NCBI GenBank assembly: GCA_002347285.1
Contig: DDXW01000081.1
Location: 1-22,343, forward strand
Direction of reading: 5' to 3'
Length of the DNA: 22,343 bases
Origin: Rhodocyclaceae bacterium UBA2250
GTDB taxonomy: Bacteria; Pseudomonadota; Gammaproteobacteria; Burkholderiales; Rhodocyclaceae
A program made the translations under genes and the position numbers. Of this stretch, positions 15,913 through 22,343 are shown piece by piece. The notes beneath the pieces were generated by a model. That model saw only the letters and a program-made list of their open reading frames with translations. It did not search any database and had not been told where the DNA came from. The stretch's first letter is position 1, and each line of letters begins with the position of its first letter.

Positions 15913-17325
15913 TCATGCGTCATCGTCATGCAAAAAACCTTCCTCGCGATACTGCTTGAGCTTGTAGCGCAGGCTGCGTTCCGAGATGCCCAACAGTTCG
16001 ATCGCCTTCTTGCGCGAGCCGCCGACCTTCGCCAGCGTATCGAGAATGTGCTGGCGCTCGAGATCCTTCATGCTCGCTGAAGTTTCTTTTGATACAAAGG
16101 GTTGCGCAACCGGAGCCGCAACGAAACTCGGCGCTGGCGAGGCGGCGCCCGCAGTTTCCCCGCCCCTTGGAACGAGTACCGGGGCTAGGCCGGGGGTGGT
16201 CGGGCTTGTCGGCAACAGCAGATGCTCGGCTTCGACGGTCTCGCCGGGCGCGAGGATCAGCGCCCGCTGCATCACGTTTTCGAGCTCGCGCACGTTGCCC
16301 GGCCAGGGATGGGCGGCAAGTTTTGCCGCCGCGCCCGCGCCGATTTTTGCCGCCCGGCCGAGGCGCGCACCGTGCAGGGCGAGGAAATGCCGGGCGAGCG
16401 GCACGATGTCGCCCGGCCGTTCGCGCAGCGCGGGGATCGCCAGCGGAAAGACGTTGAGCCGGTAATAGAGATCCTCGCGAAAGCGGCCGGCGGCGACCTC
16501 GGCGGCCATGTCGCGGTTCGAGGTGGCGAGCACGCGGATATCGACCGCCACCGGCTTCTTGCCGCCGACGCGCTCGACTTCGCGTTCCTGCAGCACGCGC
16601 AGCAGCTTCGCCTGCAGCGCGAGCGGCATCTCCGAGATCTCGTCGAGCAGCAGCGTGCCGCCGCTGGCCTGTTCGAACTTGCCGGCCTGCGCGTTCTGCG
16701 CGCCGGTGAAGGCGCCCTTTTCATGGCCGAACAAGGTAGCCTCGAGCAGGTTGTCGGGGATCGCCGCGCAGTTGATCGCGACGAAGGGACCCTTGGCACG
16801 CGCCGACTGGTCGTGGATGTAGCGCGCGAACACCTCCTTGCCGGTGCCCGACTCGCCGGTGAGCAGCACGGTGGCGTCGGTCCTGGCGACGCGCGCCGCG
16901 AGCAGCAGAACTTCGCGGGTACGCACGTCAACCGCCACGACGCCCTCCGCCGCCGGCGCGACCGCGTAGCGCTCGATCTGGTCGAGCAATGCCTTCGGCT
17001 CGAAGGGCTTGAGCATGAAATCGCAGGCGCCGCCGCGCATCGCGGCGACCGCCTTGTCGACGTCGCCGAAGGCCGTCATCAGCAGCACCGGCAGGCCGGG
17101 ACGCCGTGCACGAATCTCGGCGAGCAACTGCAGGCCGTCCATCGGCGCCATGCGCAGGTCGGAAATCACCATGTGGAATGGCTGACGCTCGATCAGCGCG
17201 AGCGCCGCCGGGCCGCCGTCGGCGCCGCTCGCCTTGTGGCCGGCGGCCTCGAGCGTGATCAGCAGCGCGTCGCGCAGCGCCTCGTCGTCCTCGACGACCA
17301 GAATATTCATGGCTGCGTTGGCCAT
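15913..17325 (-). CDS. fleR: Flagellar sigma-54 response regulator FleR (FlrC)
   Basis: This 470-residue NtrC-class activator has a receiver domain (1-120) with acidic pocket ED13-14, phosphoacceptor Asp56 and Lys106. The AAA+ domain (about 130-365) has Walker A GESGTGKE at 157-164, the sigma-54 contact loop GAFTGA at 204-209 and Walker B LLLDE near 225. A linker at about 370-415 leads to a Fis-type helix-turn-helix at the C-terminus (KKAIELLGISERSLRYKLKQ). It should activate the sigma-54 promoters seen at flagellin 1, fliE and fliF. Start: ATG 17325, 3 bp after the fleS stop; ATG 17310 is an alternative. The gene contains an inverted repeat at 16312 and, in the linker, repeat copy D. Confidence 0.93.
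   Translation of the reverse strand: MANAAMNILVVEDDEALRDALLITLEAAGHKASGADGGPAALALIERQPFHMVISDLRMAPMDGLQLLAEIRARRPGLPVLLMTAFGDVDKAVAAMRGGACDFMLKPFEPKALLDQIERYAVAPAAEGVVAVDVRTREVLLLAARVARTDATVLLTGESGTGKEVFARYIHDQSARAKGPFVAINCAAIPDNLLEATLFGHEKGAFTGAQNAQAGKFEQASGGTLLLDEISEMPLALQAKLLRVLQEREVERVGGKKPVAVDIRVLATSNRDMAAEVAAGRFREDLYYRLNVFPLAIPALRERPGDIVPLARHFLALHGARLGRAAKIGAGAAAKLAAHPWPGNVRELENVMQRALILAPGETVEAEHLLLPTSPTTPGLAPVLVPRGGETAGAASPAPSFVAAPVAQPFVSKETSASMKDLERQHILDTLAKVGGSRKKAIELLGISERSLRYKLKQYREEGFLHDDDA
16122..16148 (+). repeat. Dispersed hairpin repeat, copy D (inside fleR)
   Basis: CGAAACTCG is followed by the hairpin GCGCTG-GCGAGG-CGGCGC. It lies in the antisense orientation within fleR, where it encodes part of the Ala/Pro-rich linker (AGAASPAPSF) between the ATPase and DNA-binding domains. 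An outer pair GAAACT (16123-16128) and AGTTTC (16153-16158) extends the inverted repeat in this copy. Confidence 0.75.
16312..16330. promoter_or_regulatory. Inverted repeat GGCGGCAA-N3-TTGCCGCC inside fleR
   Basis: Perfect 8-bp arms are separated by GTT. The core GGCAA-N3-TTGCC is shared with sites upstream of flagellin 1 and between fleS and fliF, and a further half-site TTTTTGCCGCC follows at 16344. It lies in the AAA+ coding region, about 430 bp upstream of the fliE promoter, where it could be a long-range enhancer or only coding coincidence. Confidence 0.35.
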
Positions 17326-17328
17326 CGT

Positions 17329-18258
17329 TCAATCGCTCCCGGAATTTGCGATGTCGCCCATGCCGCGGCCGACCGTCAGCACGAACTCGGTGCCGACGGC
17401 GGGCTCCGACGCGACATCGATGCCGCCGCCGTGCGCACGCGCGACGCCGCGCGCGATCGCGAGCCCCAGGCCAGTGCCTTCGGCGCGCGTCGTGAAGAAA
17501 GGCTCGAACAGCCGCGCCACCACGTCCGGCGTCATGCCGCGGCCGTTGTCCTTGATGCTGAAGGCCAGCAGATCGTCCGTCGCCGCGACGCCGAGACTCA
17601 CCTTGCCGGCCGGGTTGTCGGCGGAGGCCTGCAGGGCGTTCTCGAGCAGGTTGGTCAGGGCGCCGACGAGCGCCTTGCGGTTGCCGGTGATGACGAGTCC
17701 GGCCGGCACCTCCGCCGGCGCGAATTCGACGCCGCGCATCCGCGCCAGCGGCTCGAAGGTATGCGCCAGCTCGCCGAGCAGGTCGGCGACCTCGAAGGAT
17801 TCGCGGCCGAGCACCTCGCCGCGCGCGAACAGCAGCATGTCCTGGATCAGCCGCTCGAGGTGCTTGAGGCGGCCGACGGTCTTCTGCGCGATGCTGATGC
17901 GGGTCGCCTCGGGCAGCCCGGGATTCTCGAGATTGCCTGCGTAGAGCAACGCGGCGGCGAGCGGCGTGCGCAACTGGTGGGCGAGCTGCGCCGCCATCTC
18001 GCCCATCGCGGCAAGACGGGCGTTGCGTTCCGCCTGCTCGCGCAGGCGCTGCGTTTCGGCGTTGGCCGCCGCCAGCTCGGCCGTCAGCGCTTCGACCTGC
18101 CGTTCGAGCGCGCCATACGCCGTCGATAGTTCTTCCGAGACCTGATTGAACAGGCGGAAGGCTTCGGCCAAGCGCACCGGGTCGAGCGGGACTTCGGCAA
18201 GCGACGTCTGTCCGGCGGCGGGCGGGGAGGATTCGGTAGAATTCACGGCGCGGTGCAT
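17329..18258 (-). CDS. fleS: Flagellar sensor histidine kinase FleS (FlrB)
   Basis: This 309-residue, apparently soluble kinase is paired with FleR. A probable coiled coil covers about residues 40-82. The phosphoacceptor region is MAAQLAHQLRTPLAAALLYA with His94, and the ATPase has an N box (NLLENALQAS), G1 (DNGRGM) and G2 (GTGLGLAIARG). I see no membrane segment and no clear PAS domain, so it is shorter than many FleS proteins. The start is uncertain: two adjacent ATGs at 18261 and 18258 have no good ribosome site, and repeat copy E forms a hairpin 12 nt upstream. The frame stays open to 18549, but that extension runs antisense into fliF. The fleR start is 3 bp after the stop. Confidence 0.88.
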   Translation of the reverse strand: MHRAVNSTESSPPAAGQTSLAEVPLDPVRLAEAFRLFNQVSEELSTAYGALERQVEALTAELAAANAETQRLREQAERNARLAAMGEMAAQLAHQLRTPLAAALLYAGNLENPGLPEATRISIAQKTVGRLKHLERLIQDMLLFARGEVLGRESFEVADLLGELAHTFEPLARMRGVEFAPAEVPAGLVITGNRKALVGALTNLLENALQASADNPAGKVSLGVAATDDLLAFSIKDNGRGMTPDVVARLFEPFFTTRAEGTGLGLAIARGVARAHGGGIDVASEPAVGTEFVLTVGRGMGDIANSGSD

Positions 18259-18261
18259 CAT

Positions 18262-18289
18262 CGCAAAACTCGGCGCCGACGAAGCGGCG
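18262..18289 (+). repeat. Dispersed hairpin repeat, copy E (abuts fleS start)
   Basis: CGCAAAACTCG is followed by CGCCG-ACGAAG-CGGCG (5-bp stem). It is the most diverged copy and touches the first possible fleS ATG. In the fleS mRNA the hairpin occupies the place where a ribosome site would be expected. Confidence 0.6.
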
Positions 18290-18333
18290 AAATGAGCGGC
18301 AAAAACGAGACAAGCCGCACAATACCCGAAATG

Positions 18334-18350
18334 GCGGCAATTTTTGCCGC
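18334..18350. promoter_or_regulatory. Inverted repeat GCGGCAA-TTT-TTGCCGC between fleS and fliF
   Basis: Perfect 7-bp arms are separated by TTT, immediately upstream of the fliF sigma-54 promoter and about 75 bp upstream of the fleS start. A half-site GCGGCAAAAA is at 18296. It shares its core with the palindromes at 6647 and 16312. Candidate operator for FleR, or for a higher-level regulator of fleSR. Confidence 0.5.
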
Positions 18351-18357
18351 TGCTTTG

Positions 18358-18374
18358 TGGAACCCCTCTTGCTT
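18358..18374 (+). promoter_or_regulatory. Sigma-54 promoter of fliF operon
   Basis: TGGAACC-CCTC-TTGCTT has the exact 10-bp spacing between GG (18359-18360) and GC (18371-18372) and keeps TTGC in the -12 element. It lies 48 bp upstream of the fliF start and would give a leader of about 38 nt. Confidence 0.8.
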
Positions 18375-18421
18375 GGGCAGGCAACAATGCGGCAGCCTTC
18401 AAAGGAGTTTTCGTAGCGCAC

Positions 18422-20074
18422 ATGGCAGACCAGGCAACGGCATCGCCGGCACTTCCCCTCAATTTCGGCGTTCTCGCCCAGCTCACCGCGAAGCAGAAGC
18501 TGGGCGCGATGGCGGCGGTCGCGCTCGCCATCGCCCTGCTCGTCGGCATCTGGCTGTGGACGCGGGAGCCGCCCTACGGCGTGCTGTTCTCGAATCTCTC
18601 CGATCAGGACGGCGGCCAGATCGTCACCGCGCTGCAGCAGCAGAACGTGCCCTACAAATACACCGAGGGCGGCGGCGCGATCATGGTGCCGAGCCGCATG
18701 GTGCACGACGTGCGCCTGCGGCTGGCGTCGCAGGGGCTGCCGAAGGGCGGCCTGGTCGGCTTCGAGGTGATGGAGAACCAGAAGCTCGGCATCAGCCAGT
18801 TCGCCGAGCAGATCAACTACCAGCGCGGCCTCGAGGGCGAGCTGGCGCGCACGATCCAGACGCTCGGCGCGGTGCGCGCCGCGCGCGTGCATCTGGCGAT
18901 CCCCAAGCAGACCGCCTTCCTGCGCGACGACCTGAAGCCCTCGGCCTCGGTGCTGGTCAGCCTGCACCCGGGCCGCGCGCTCGACCCGGCCCAGATCGCC
19001 GGCATCGTCCACCTCGTGTCCTCCTCGGTGCCGCAACTGAATCCGAACAACATCAGCGTGATCGATCAGGACGGCAACCTGATCTCGCAGCGCAAGGACG
19101 CGAACCGGGTCGACGGTCTCGATCCGACCCAGCTCAAGTACATGAAGGAGATCGAGGCGCAGTACCTGAAGCGGGTGGAGGCGATCCTCGAGCCGCTGGT
19201 CGGCAAGGGCAACTTCCGCGCTCAGATCACCACCGATATCGATTTCTCGAACTTCGACCAGGTGGAGGAGTCCTACCTTCCCAATCCGACGCCGGATACC
19301 GCGATCCGCAGCCAGCAGACCGCCGAGTCGGTCAACGGCAATCCCCCCGCGATGGGCGTGCCCGGCGCCTTGACGAACCAGCCGCCCGTGCCGGCCACTG
19401 CGCCGATCACCAACCCGCAGGTCGGCGCCGCCGCCGGCGGTGCCGGCCAGAACGGCAGCTACACGCGCAACGCCACCACCAATTACGAGCTCGACAAGAC
19501 CGTGCGCCACACGCGCGGCACGCCCGGCGTCGTCAAGCGCCTGTCGGTCGCCGTCGCGATCAACCACCGTCCGACGACGGACAAGGACGGCAAGCCGGGC
19601 AAGCCGGCACCGCCGCCCGCCGACGAGCTGAAGCGCATCAACGACCTGGTGCGCGTGGCCGTCGGCTTCGACGAGAAGCGCGGCGACTCGATCAACGTCG
19701 CGGCCGCCAGCTTCGTGCCGCCCGAGTCCGAGGCGGCCCTTGAAGTGCCTGTCTGGAAGGATCCGGAAATCCAGTCCCTCGCCAAGGAAGCGCTGAAGTA
19801 CCTCGTCATCGCCCTGATCGCCTGGCTGGTCTGGCGCAAGCTGCTCAAGCCGGTCTTCGACACGCTGGCCGCCGCCATCCGCGGCCCGGAGGCGGAGGCG
19901 GAACTGGCGGCGGCCGGGGCTGCTGCGGCAGGTGCGGAAGGGGCGGCGGGAGCCGAGGGCGCGCTGGGTCCGACGTTCGAGGACAGGGTCAACGCGGCAC
20001 GCGAAATCGCGCACAAGGAGCCGAAGCTGATTGCTGAAATGATCAGGGAGTGGATGAGTGGCGGGAACGGCTGA
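18422..20074 (+). CDS. fliF: Flagellar MS-ring protein FliF
   Basis: This 550-residue protein builds the inner-membrane ring on which the flagellum assembles. It has a first membrane helix at about residues 28-47, periplasmic ring-building motifs (SQGLPKGGLVGFEVMENQKL; RAARVHLAIPKQTAFLRDDL; SASVLVSLHPGRALDPAQI), a second membrane helix at about 454-475 and a C-terminal FliG-binding tail (AREIAHKEPKLIAEMIREWM). The ATG at 18422 is the only good in-frame start, although the AGGAG at 18403-18407 is 14 nt away, farther than usual. Transcription is from the sigma-54 promoter at 18358. The end overlaps fliG by 17 bp. Confidence 0.95.
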   Translation: MADQATASPALPLNFGVLAQLTAKQKLGAMAAVALAIALLVGIWLWTREPPYGVLFSNLSDQDGGQIVTALQQQNVPYKYTEGGGAIMVPSRMVHDVRLRLASQGLPKGGLVGFEVMENQKLGISQFAEQINYQRGLEGELARTIQTLGAVRAARVHLAIPKQTAFLRDDLKPSASVLVSLHPGRALDPAQIAGIVHLVSSSVPQLNPNNISVIDQDGNLISQRKDANRVDGLDPTQLKYMKEIEAQYLKRVEAILEPLVGKGNFRAQITTDIDFSNFDQVEESYLPNPTPDTAIRSQQTAESVNGNPPAMGVPGALTNQPPVPATAPITNPQVGAAAGGAGQNGSYTRNATTNYELDKTVRHTRGTPGVVKRLSVAVAINHRPTTDKDGKPGKPAPPPADELKRINDLVRVAVGFDEKRGDSINVAAASFVPPESEAALEVPVWKDPEIQSLAKEALKYLVIALIAWLVWRKLLKPVFDTLAAAIRGPEAEAELAAAGAAAAGAEGAAGAEGALGPTFEDRVNAAREIAHKEPKLIAEMIREWMSGGNG

Positions 20075-21065
20075 GGAAGGCCTCGAAAAGAGCGCGATGC
20101 TGCTGCTCACTCTCGGCGCCGACGCGGCGGCCGAGGTGCTCAAGCACCTCGGCCCGCGCGAGGTGCAGAAACTCGGCCATGCCATGGCCGGCATGAAGTC
20201 GGTGCCGCGCGAGAAGGTCGAGGCGCTGCTCGAGGAACTGGAAAGCCACACCGCCAAGGGCGCCCCGCTGTCGGCCGACGAGAACATGATCCGCGCCATG
20301 CTGACCAAGGCGCTCGGCGACGACAAGGCGGCCAACCTGATCGGCCGGATCCTGCAGGGCGGCGACACGGCCGGCATCGAGAGCCTGAAATGGATGGACG
20401 CTCCCACGGTGGCCGACCTGATCAAGAACGAGCATCCGCAGATCATCGCCACCATCCTCGTCCACCTCGAATACGACCACGCCGGCGAAATTCTCAAGCT
20501 GTTCAGCGAGCGGCTGCGCAACGACGTGCTGCTGCGCATCGCCACGCTCAGCGGCGTCCAGCCCGTCGCGCTGCGCGAACTGAACGACGCGATGATGCGC
20601 CTGCTCGCCGGCGCGGCGACGAACGTGAAAAAGGCCGCCATGGGCGGTACCCGCCACGCGGCGGAGATCCTCAACTTCGTCGGTCAGGCCACCGAAACCG
20701 CGATCATCGACAACGTGCGCGAATACGACCCGGACCTGGCGCAGAAGATCCTCGACGAGATGTTCGTGTTCGAGAACCTGCTCGACGTCGACGACCGCGG
20801 CGTCCAGCTGCTGCTGCGCGAGATCCAGTCCGACTCGCTGATCATCGCGCTCAAGGGCGCCTCGCCCGAGCTGCGCGAGAAGATCTTCAAGAACATGTCG
20901 CAGCGGGCGGCCGAGATGCTCAGGGAGGATCTCGAATCGAAGGGCCCGGTACGCCTTTCCGAAGTGGAGGCCGAACAGAAGGAGATCATCAAGATCGCGC
21001 GCCGTCTCGCCGACGAAGGCCAGCTCCAGCTCGGCGGCAAGGGCGGCGATGACCAGATGATCTAG
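20058..21065 (+). CDS. fliG: Flagellar motor switch protein FliG
   Basis: This 335-residue cytoplasmic rotor protein binds FliF at its N-terminus and interacts with stator and FliM. The N-terminal domain begins EEGLEKSAMLLLTLGADAAA. The middle domain has the EHPQ motif at 125-128. The C-terminal torque domain contains the charged helix region DDRGVQLLLREIQSDSLIIA. The start is a GTG with GGGAG seven bases upstream, inside the end of fliF, which suggests translational coupling and balanced production of the two partners. Confidence 0.95.
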   Translation: MAGTAEEGLEKSAMLLLTLGADAAAEVLKHLGPREVQKLGHAMAGMKSVPREKVEALLEELESHTAKGAPLSADENMIRAMLTKALGDDKAANLIGRILQGGDTAGIESLKWMDAPTVADLIKNEHPQIIATILVHLEYDHAGEILKLFSERLRNDVLLRIATLSGVQPVALRELNDAMMRLLAGAATNVKKAAMGGTRHAAEILNFVGQATETAIIDNVREYDPDLAQKILDEMFVFENLLDVDDRGVQLLLREIQSDSLIIALKGASPELREKIFKNMSQRAAEMLREDLESKGPVRLSEVEAEQKEIIKIARRLADEGQLQLGGKGGDDQMI

Positions 21066-21069
21066 GCCG

Positions 21070-21777
21070 ATGACGCGCGACAACCTGACCGCCTGGGAGC
21101 GCTGGGAACTGGCGAGCTTCGACGCGGCAAAGAACCGCCCCCCGGAACCTCCCCCACCGCCACCTCCGCAGCAGCAGCAGGAAGTCGAAACGGTGCGCCT
21201 GCCCACCGCCGCCGAGATCGAGCAGATTCATCAGCAGGCGCACGAGGAAGGATTCCGGAAAGGCCGGGAAGAGGGTTATCAGGCCGGCCATGCCGAGGGG
21301 CAGGCGCAACCCCGCGCGGCGGCCGAGCAAATCGGCAAACTGGCGGCCAGCCTCGAACAGGCCCTCACCGATCTGGATGCGGCGGTCGCCGACGAATTGC
21401 TTGCCCTGGCGATCGAGATCGCACGCGGGGTGGTCCGCCAGGAACTGGCCGCCCGCCCGGAAATCCTGCAGGAAGTGGTGCGCGAGGCGCTGGCCCAGTT
21501 GCCCCACCAGCATGCGGCGATCTACCTGAACCCGGAAGACGCCGCGCTGGTACGCTCCTATCTGGGCGAGCAGATGGCCCATGCCGGCCACCGCATTCAC
21601 GAGGACTACAAGCTCGCACGCGGCGACTGCCTGATCGAGGCCGGCGGGACGCAGGTCGATGCCACCGTCGCCACTCGCTGGCGGCGCGTGCTCGACGGGC
21701 TCGGGCTCGCCGACGCATGGCAGCCTGAGGCGGCGGTCAGCGCATCCCGAACGGGACATGGCGGCGATGAATCCTGA
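21070..21777 (+). CDS. fliH: Flagellar export apparatus stator FliH
   Basis: This 235-residue protein is the regulator and peripheral stalk of the export ATPase FliI. After a Trp-containing N-terminus (LTAWERWELASF, thought in the family to contact the export gate or C ring) comes a low-complexity Pro/Gln stretch at 24-37. A GxxxG repeat run follows (Gly61, 65, 69, 73, 77), then a conserved C-terminal domain from about 95 (ADELLALAIEIARGVVRQEL; ARGDCLIEAGGTQVDATVAT). It starts 4 bp after fliG and overlaps the fliI start. Confidence 0.94.
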   Translation: MTRDNLTAWERWELASFDAAKNRPPEPPPPPPPQQQQEVETVRLPTAAEIEQIHQQAHEEGFRKGREEGYQAGHAEGQAQPRAAAEQIGKLAASLEQALTDLDAAVADELLALAIEIARGVVRQELAARPEILQEVVREALAQLPHQHAAIYLNPEDAALVRSYLGEQMAHAGHRIHEDYKLARGDCLIEAGGTQVDATVATRWRRVLDGLGLADAWQPEAAVSASRTGHGGDES

Positions 21778-22343
21778 ACGCATCCGCGACTTCCTTGCCA
21801 ATTGCCGGCAGCGAGCAACCGTGGTCCAGCCGTTTCGCATCGCCGGGCGACTGACGCGCATCAACGGCCTGGTGATGGAGGCCGCCGGCCTCAAGCTGCC
21901 GCTCGGGTCGAGCTGCCTGATCGAGGCGCCCGGCGGCGGCGGCGTCGAAGCGGAAGTGGTCGGCTTCGCCGGCGAGAAGCTCTACATGATGCCCACCGTC
22001 GATGTCTATGGCCTCGCACCGGGCGCCCACGTCCTGCCGCTCGAAACGCCGCCGCCGCCGCCGCGGATCGGCCAGTCGCCCACGCCGCGCCGGCGCACCT
22101 TCGATCGGGCCAAGCATCTGCCGGTCGGCAGCCAGCTGCTCGGACGCGTCGTCGATGGCAACGGCCGGCCGCTCGACGGGCTCGGGCCGCTCGAGGACAA
22201 GCAGACCCGTTCCCTGGTCGGCCGGCCGGCCAATCCGCTGCAGCGCGAACCGATCTCGCGGCCGCTCGACGTCGGCATCCGCGCGATCAATACCCTGCTG
22301 ACGGTCGGCCGCGGCCAGCGGCTCGGCCTGTTCGCCGGCTCGG
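21767..22343 (+). CDS. fliI: Flagellum-specific ATPase FliI, 5' part
   Basis: The first 192 codons are present; the gene is cut by the window end at RLGLFAGSG, just at the Walker A motif. It resembles the F1-ATPase beta family ATPase that powers flagellar export: an N-terminal beta-barrel part, then LLGRVVDGNGRPLDGLGPL and RPLDVGIRAINTLLTVGRGQ. Before the core there is a Pro run and a basic stretch (TPRRRTFDRAKH) at about residues 88-112. The start is taken as ATG 21767, inside fliH; the in-frame ATG at 21758 is also possible. Confidence 0.93.
   Translation, partial: MNPERIRDFLANCRQRATVVQPFRIAGRLTRINGLVMEAAGLKLPLGSSCLIEAPGGGGVEAEVVGFAGEKLYMMPTVDVYGLAPGAHVLPLETPPPPPRIGQSPTPRRRTFDRAKHLPVGSQLLGRVVDGNGRPLDGLGPLEDKQTRSLVGRPANPLQREPISRPLDVGIRAINTLLTVGRGQRLGLFAGS

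Noticed and set aside
20112..20133. Possible sixth repeat copy in fliG (CTCGGCGCCGACGCGGCGGC)
   Set aside because: It encodes LGADAAA, a normal conserved part of FliG, and lacks the GAAA lead, so coding conservation explains the likeness.

Overview
The window is GC-rich chromosomal DNA that looks like a betaproteobacterium, most plausibly of the Rhodocyclales (Azoarcus/Thauera/Dechloromonas-like). This placement is an inference from flagellin and FliD style, gene order, sigma-54/FleSR-type flagellar control and base composition; no 16S gene is present. There is no CRISPR array, insertion sequence or prophage.

Region 1 (1-151, + strand): the 3' end of a tRNA-Ala, a complete tRNA-Glu(UUC) and a strong intrinsic terminator.

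Region 2 (189-6578, - strand): a metabolic cluster. In transcription order it encodes a small unrecognised protein, a glutaryl-CoA dehydrogenase (gcdH), a class III (CaiB/BaiF) CoA-transferase, a TAXI-type TRAP solute-binding protein, a fused TRAP permease and a DUF1850 protein whose start codon overlaps the permease stop. Together these read as a module to import a dicarboxylate (probably glutarate), attach CoA and oxidatively decarboxylate it to crotonyl-CoA.

Region 3 (6600-15495, + strand): late flagellar genes. Two tandem flagellins come first, one behind a consensus sigma-54 promoter and the other behind a sigma-28-type promoter. They are followed by flaG, fliD (with its own sigma-28-like promoter), fliS, fliT, a FliK-like protein, a free-standing FlhB C-terminal homologue and a YcgR-type c-di-GMP flagellar brake.

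Region 4 (15512-18258, - strand): fliE with a sigma-54 promoter, and the two-component pair fleR/fleS (flrC/flrB type).

Region 5 (18422-end, + strand): fliF with a sigma-54 promoter, then overlapping or closely spaced fliG, fliH and the start of fliI, which runs off the window just before its Walker A motif.

Two kinds of small repeated structure lie on top of the genes. The first is a 27-bp hairpin-forming dispersed repeat with five copies. Two lie just after stop codons, one abuts the fleS start, and two are inside coding sequence in the linkers of FliK-like and FleR. The second is an inverted repeat GGCAA-N3-TTGCC with three copies: upstream of flagellin 1, inside fleR, and between fleS and fliF. 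It is a candidate binding site for a flagellar regulator.
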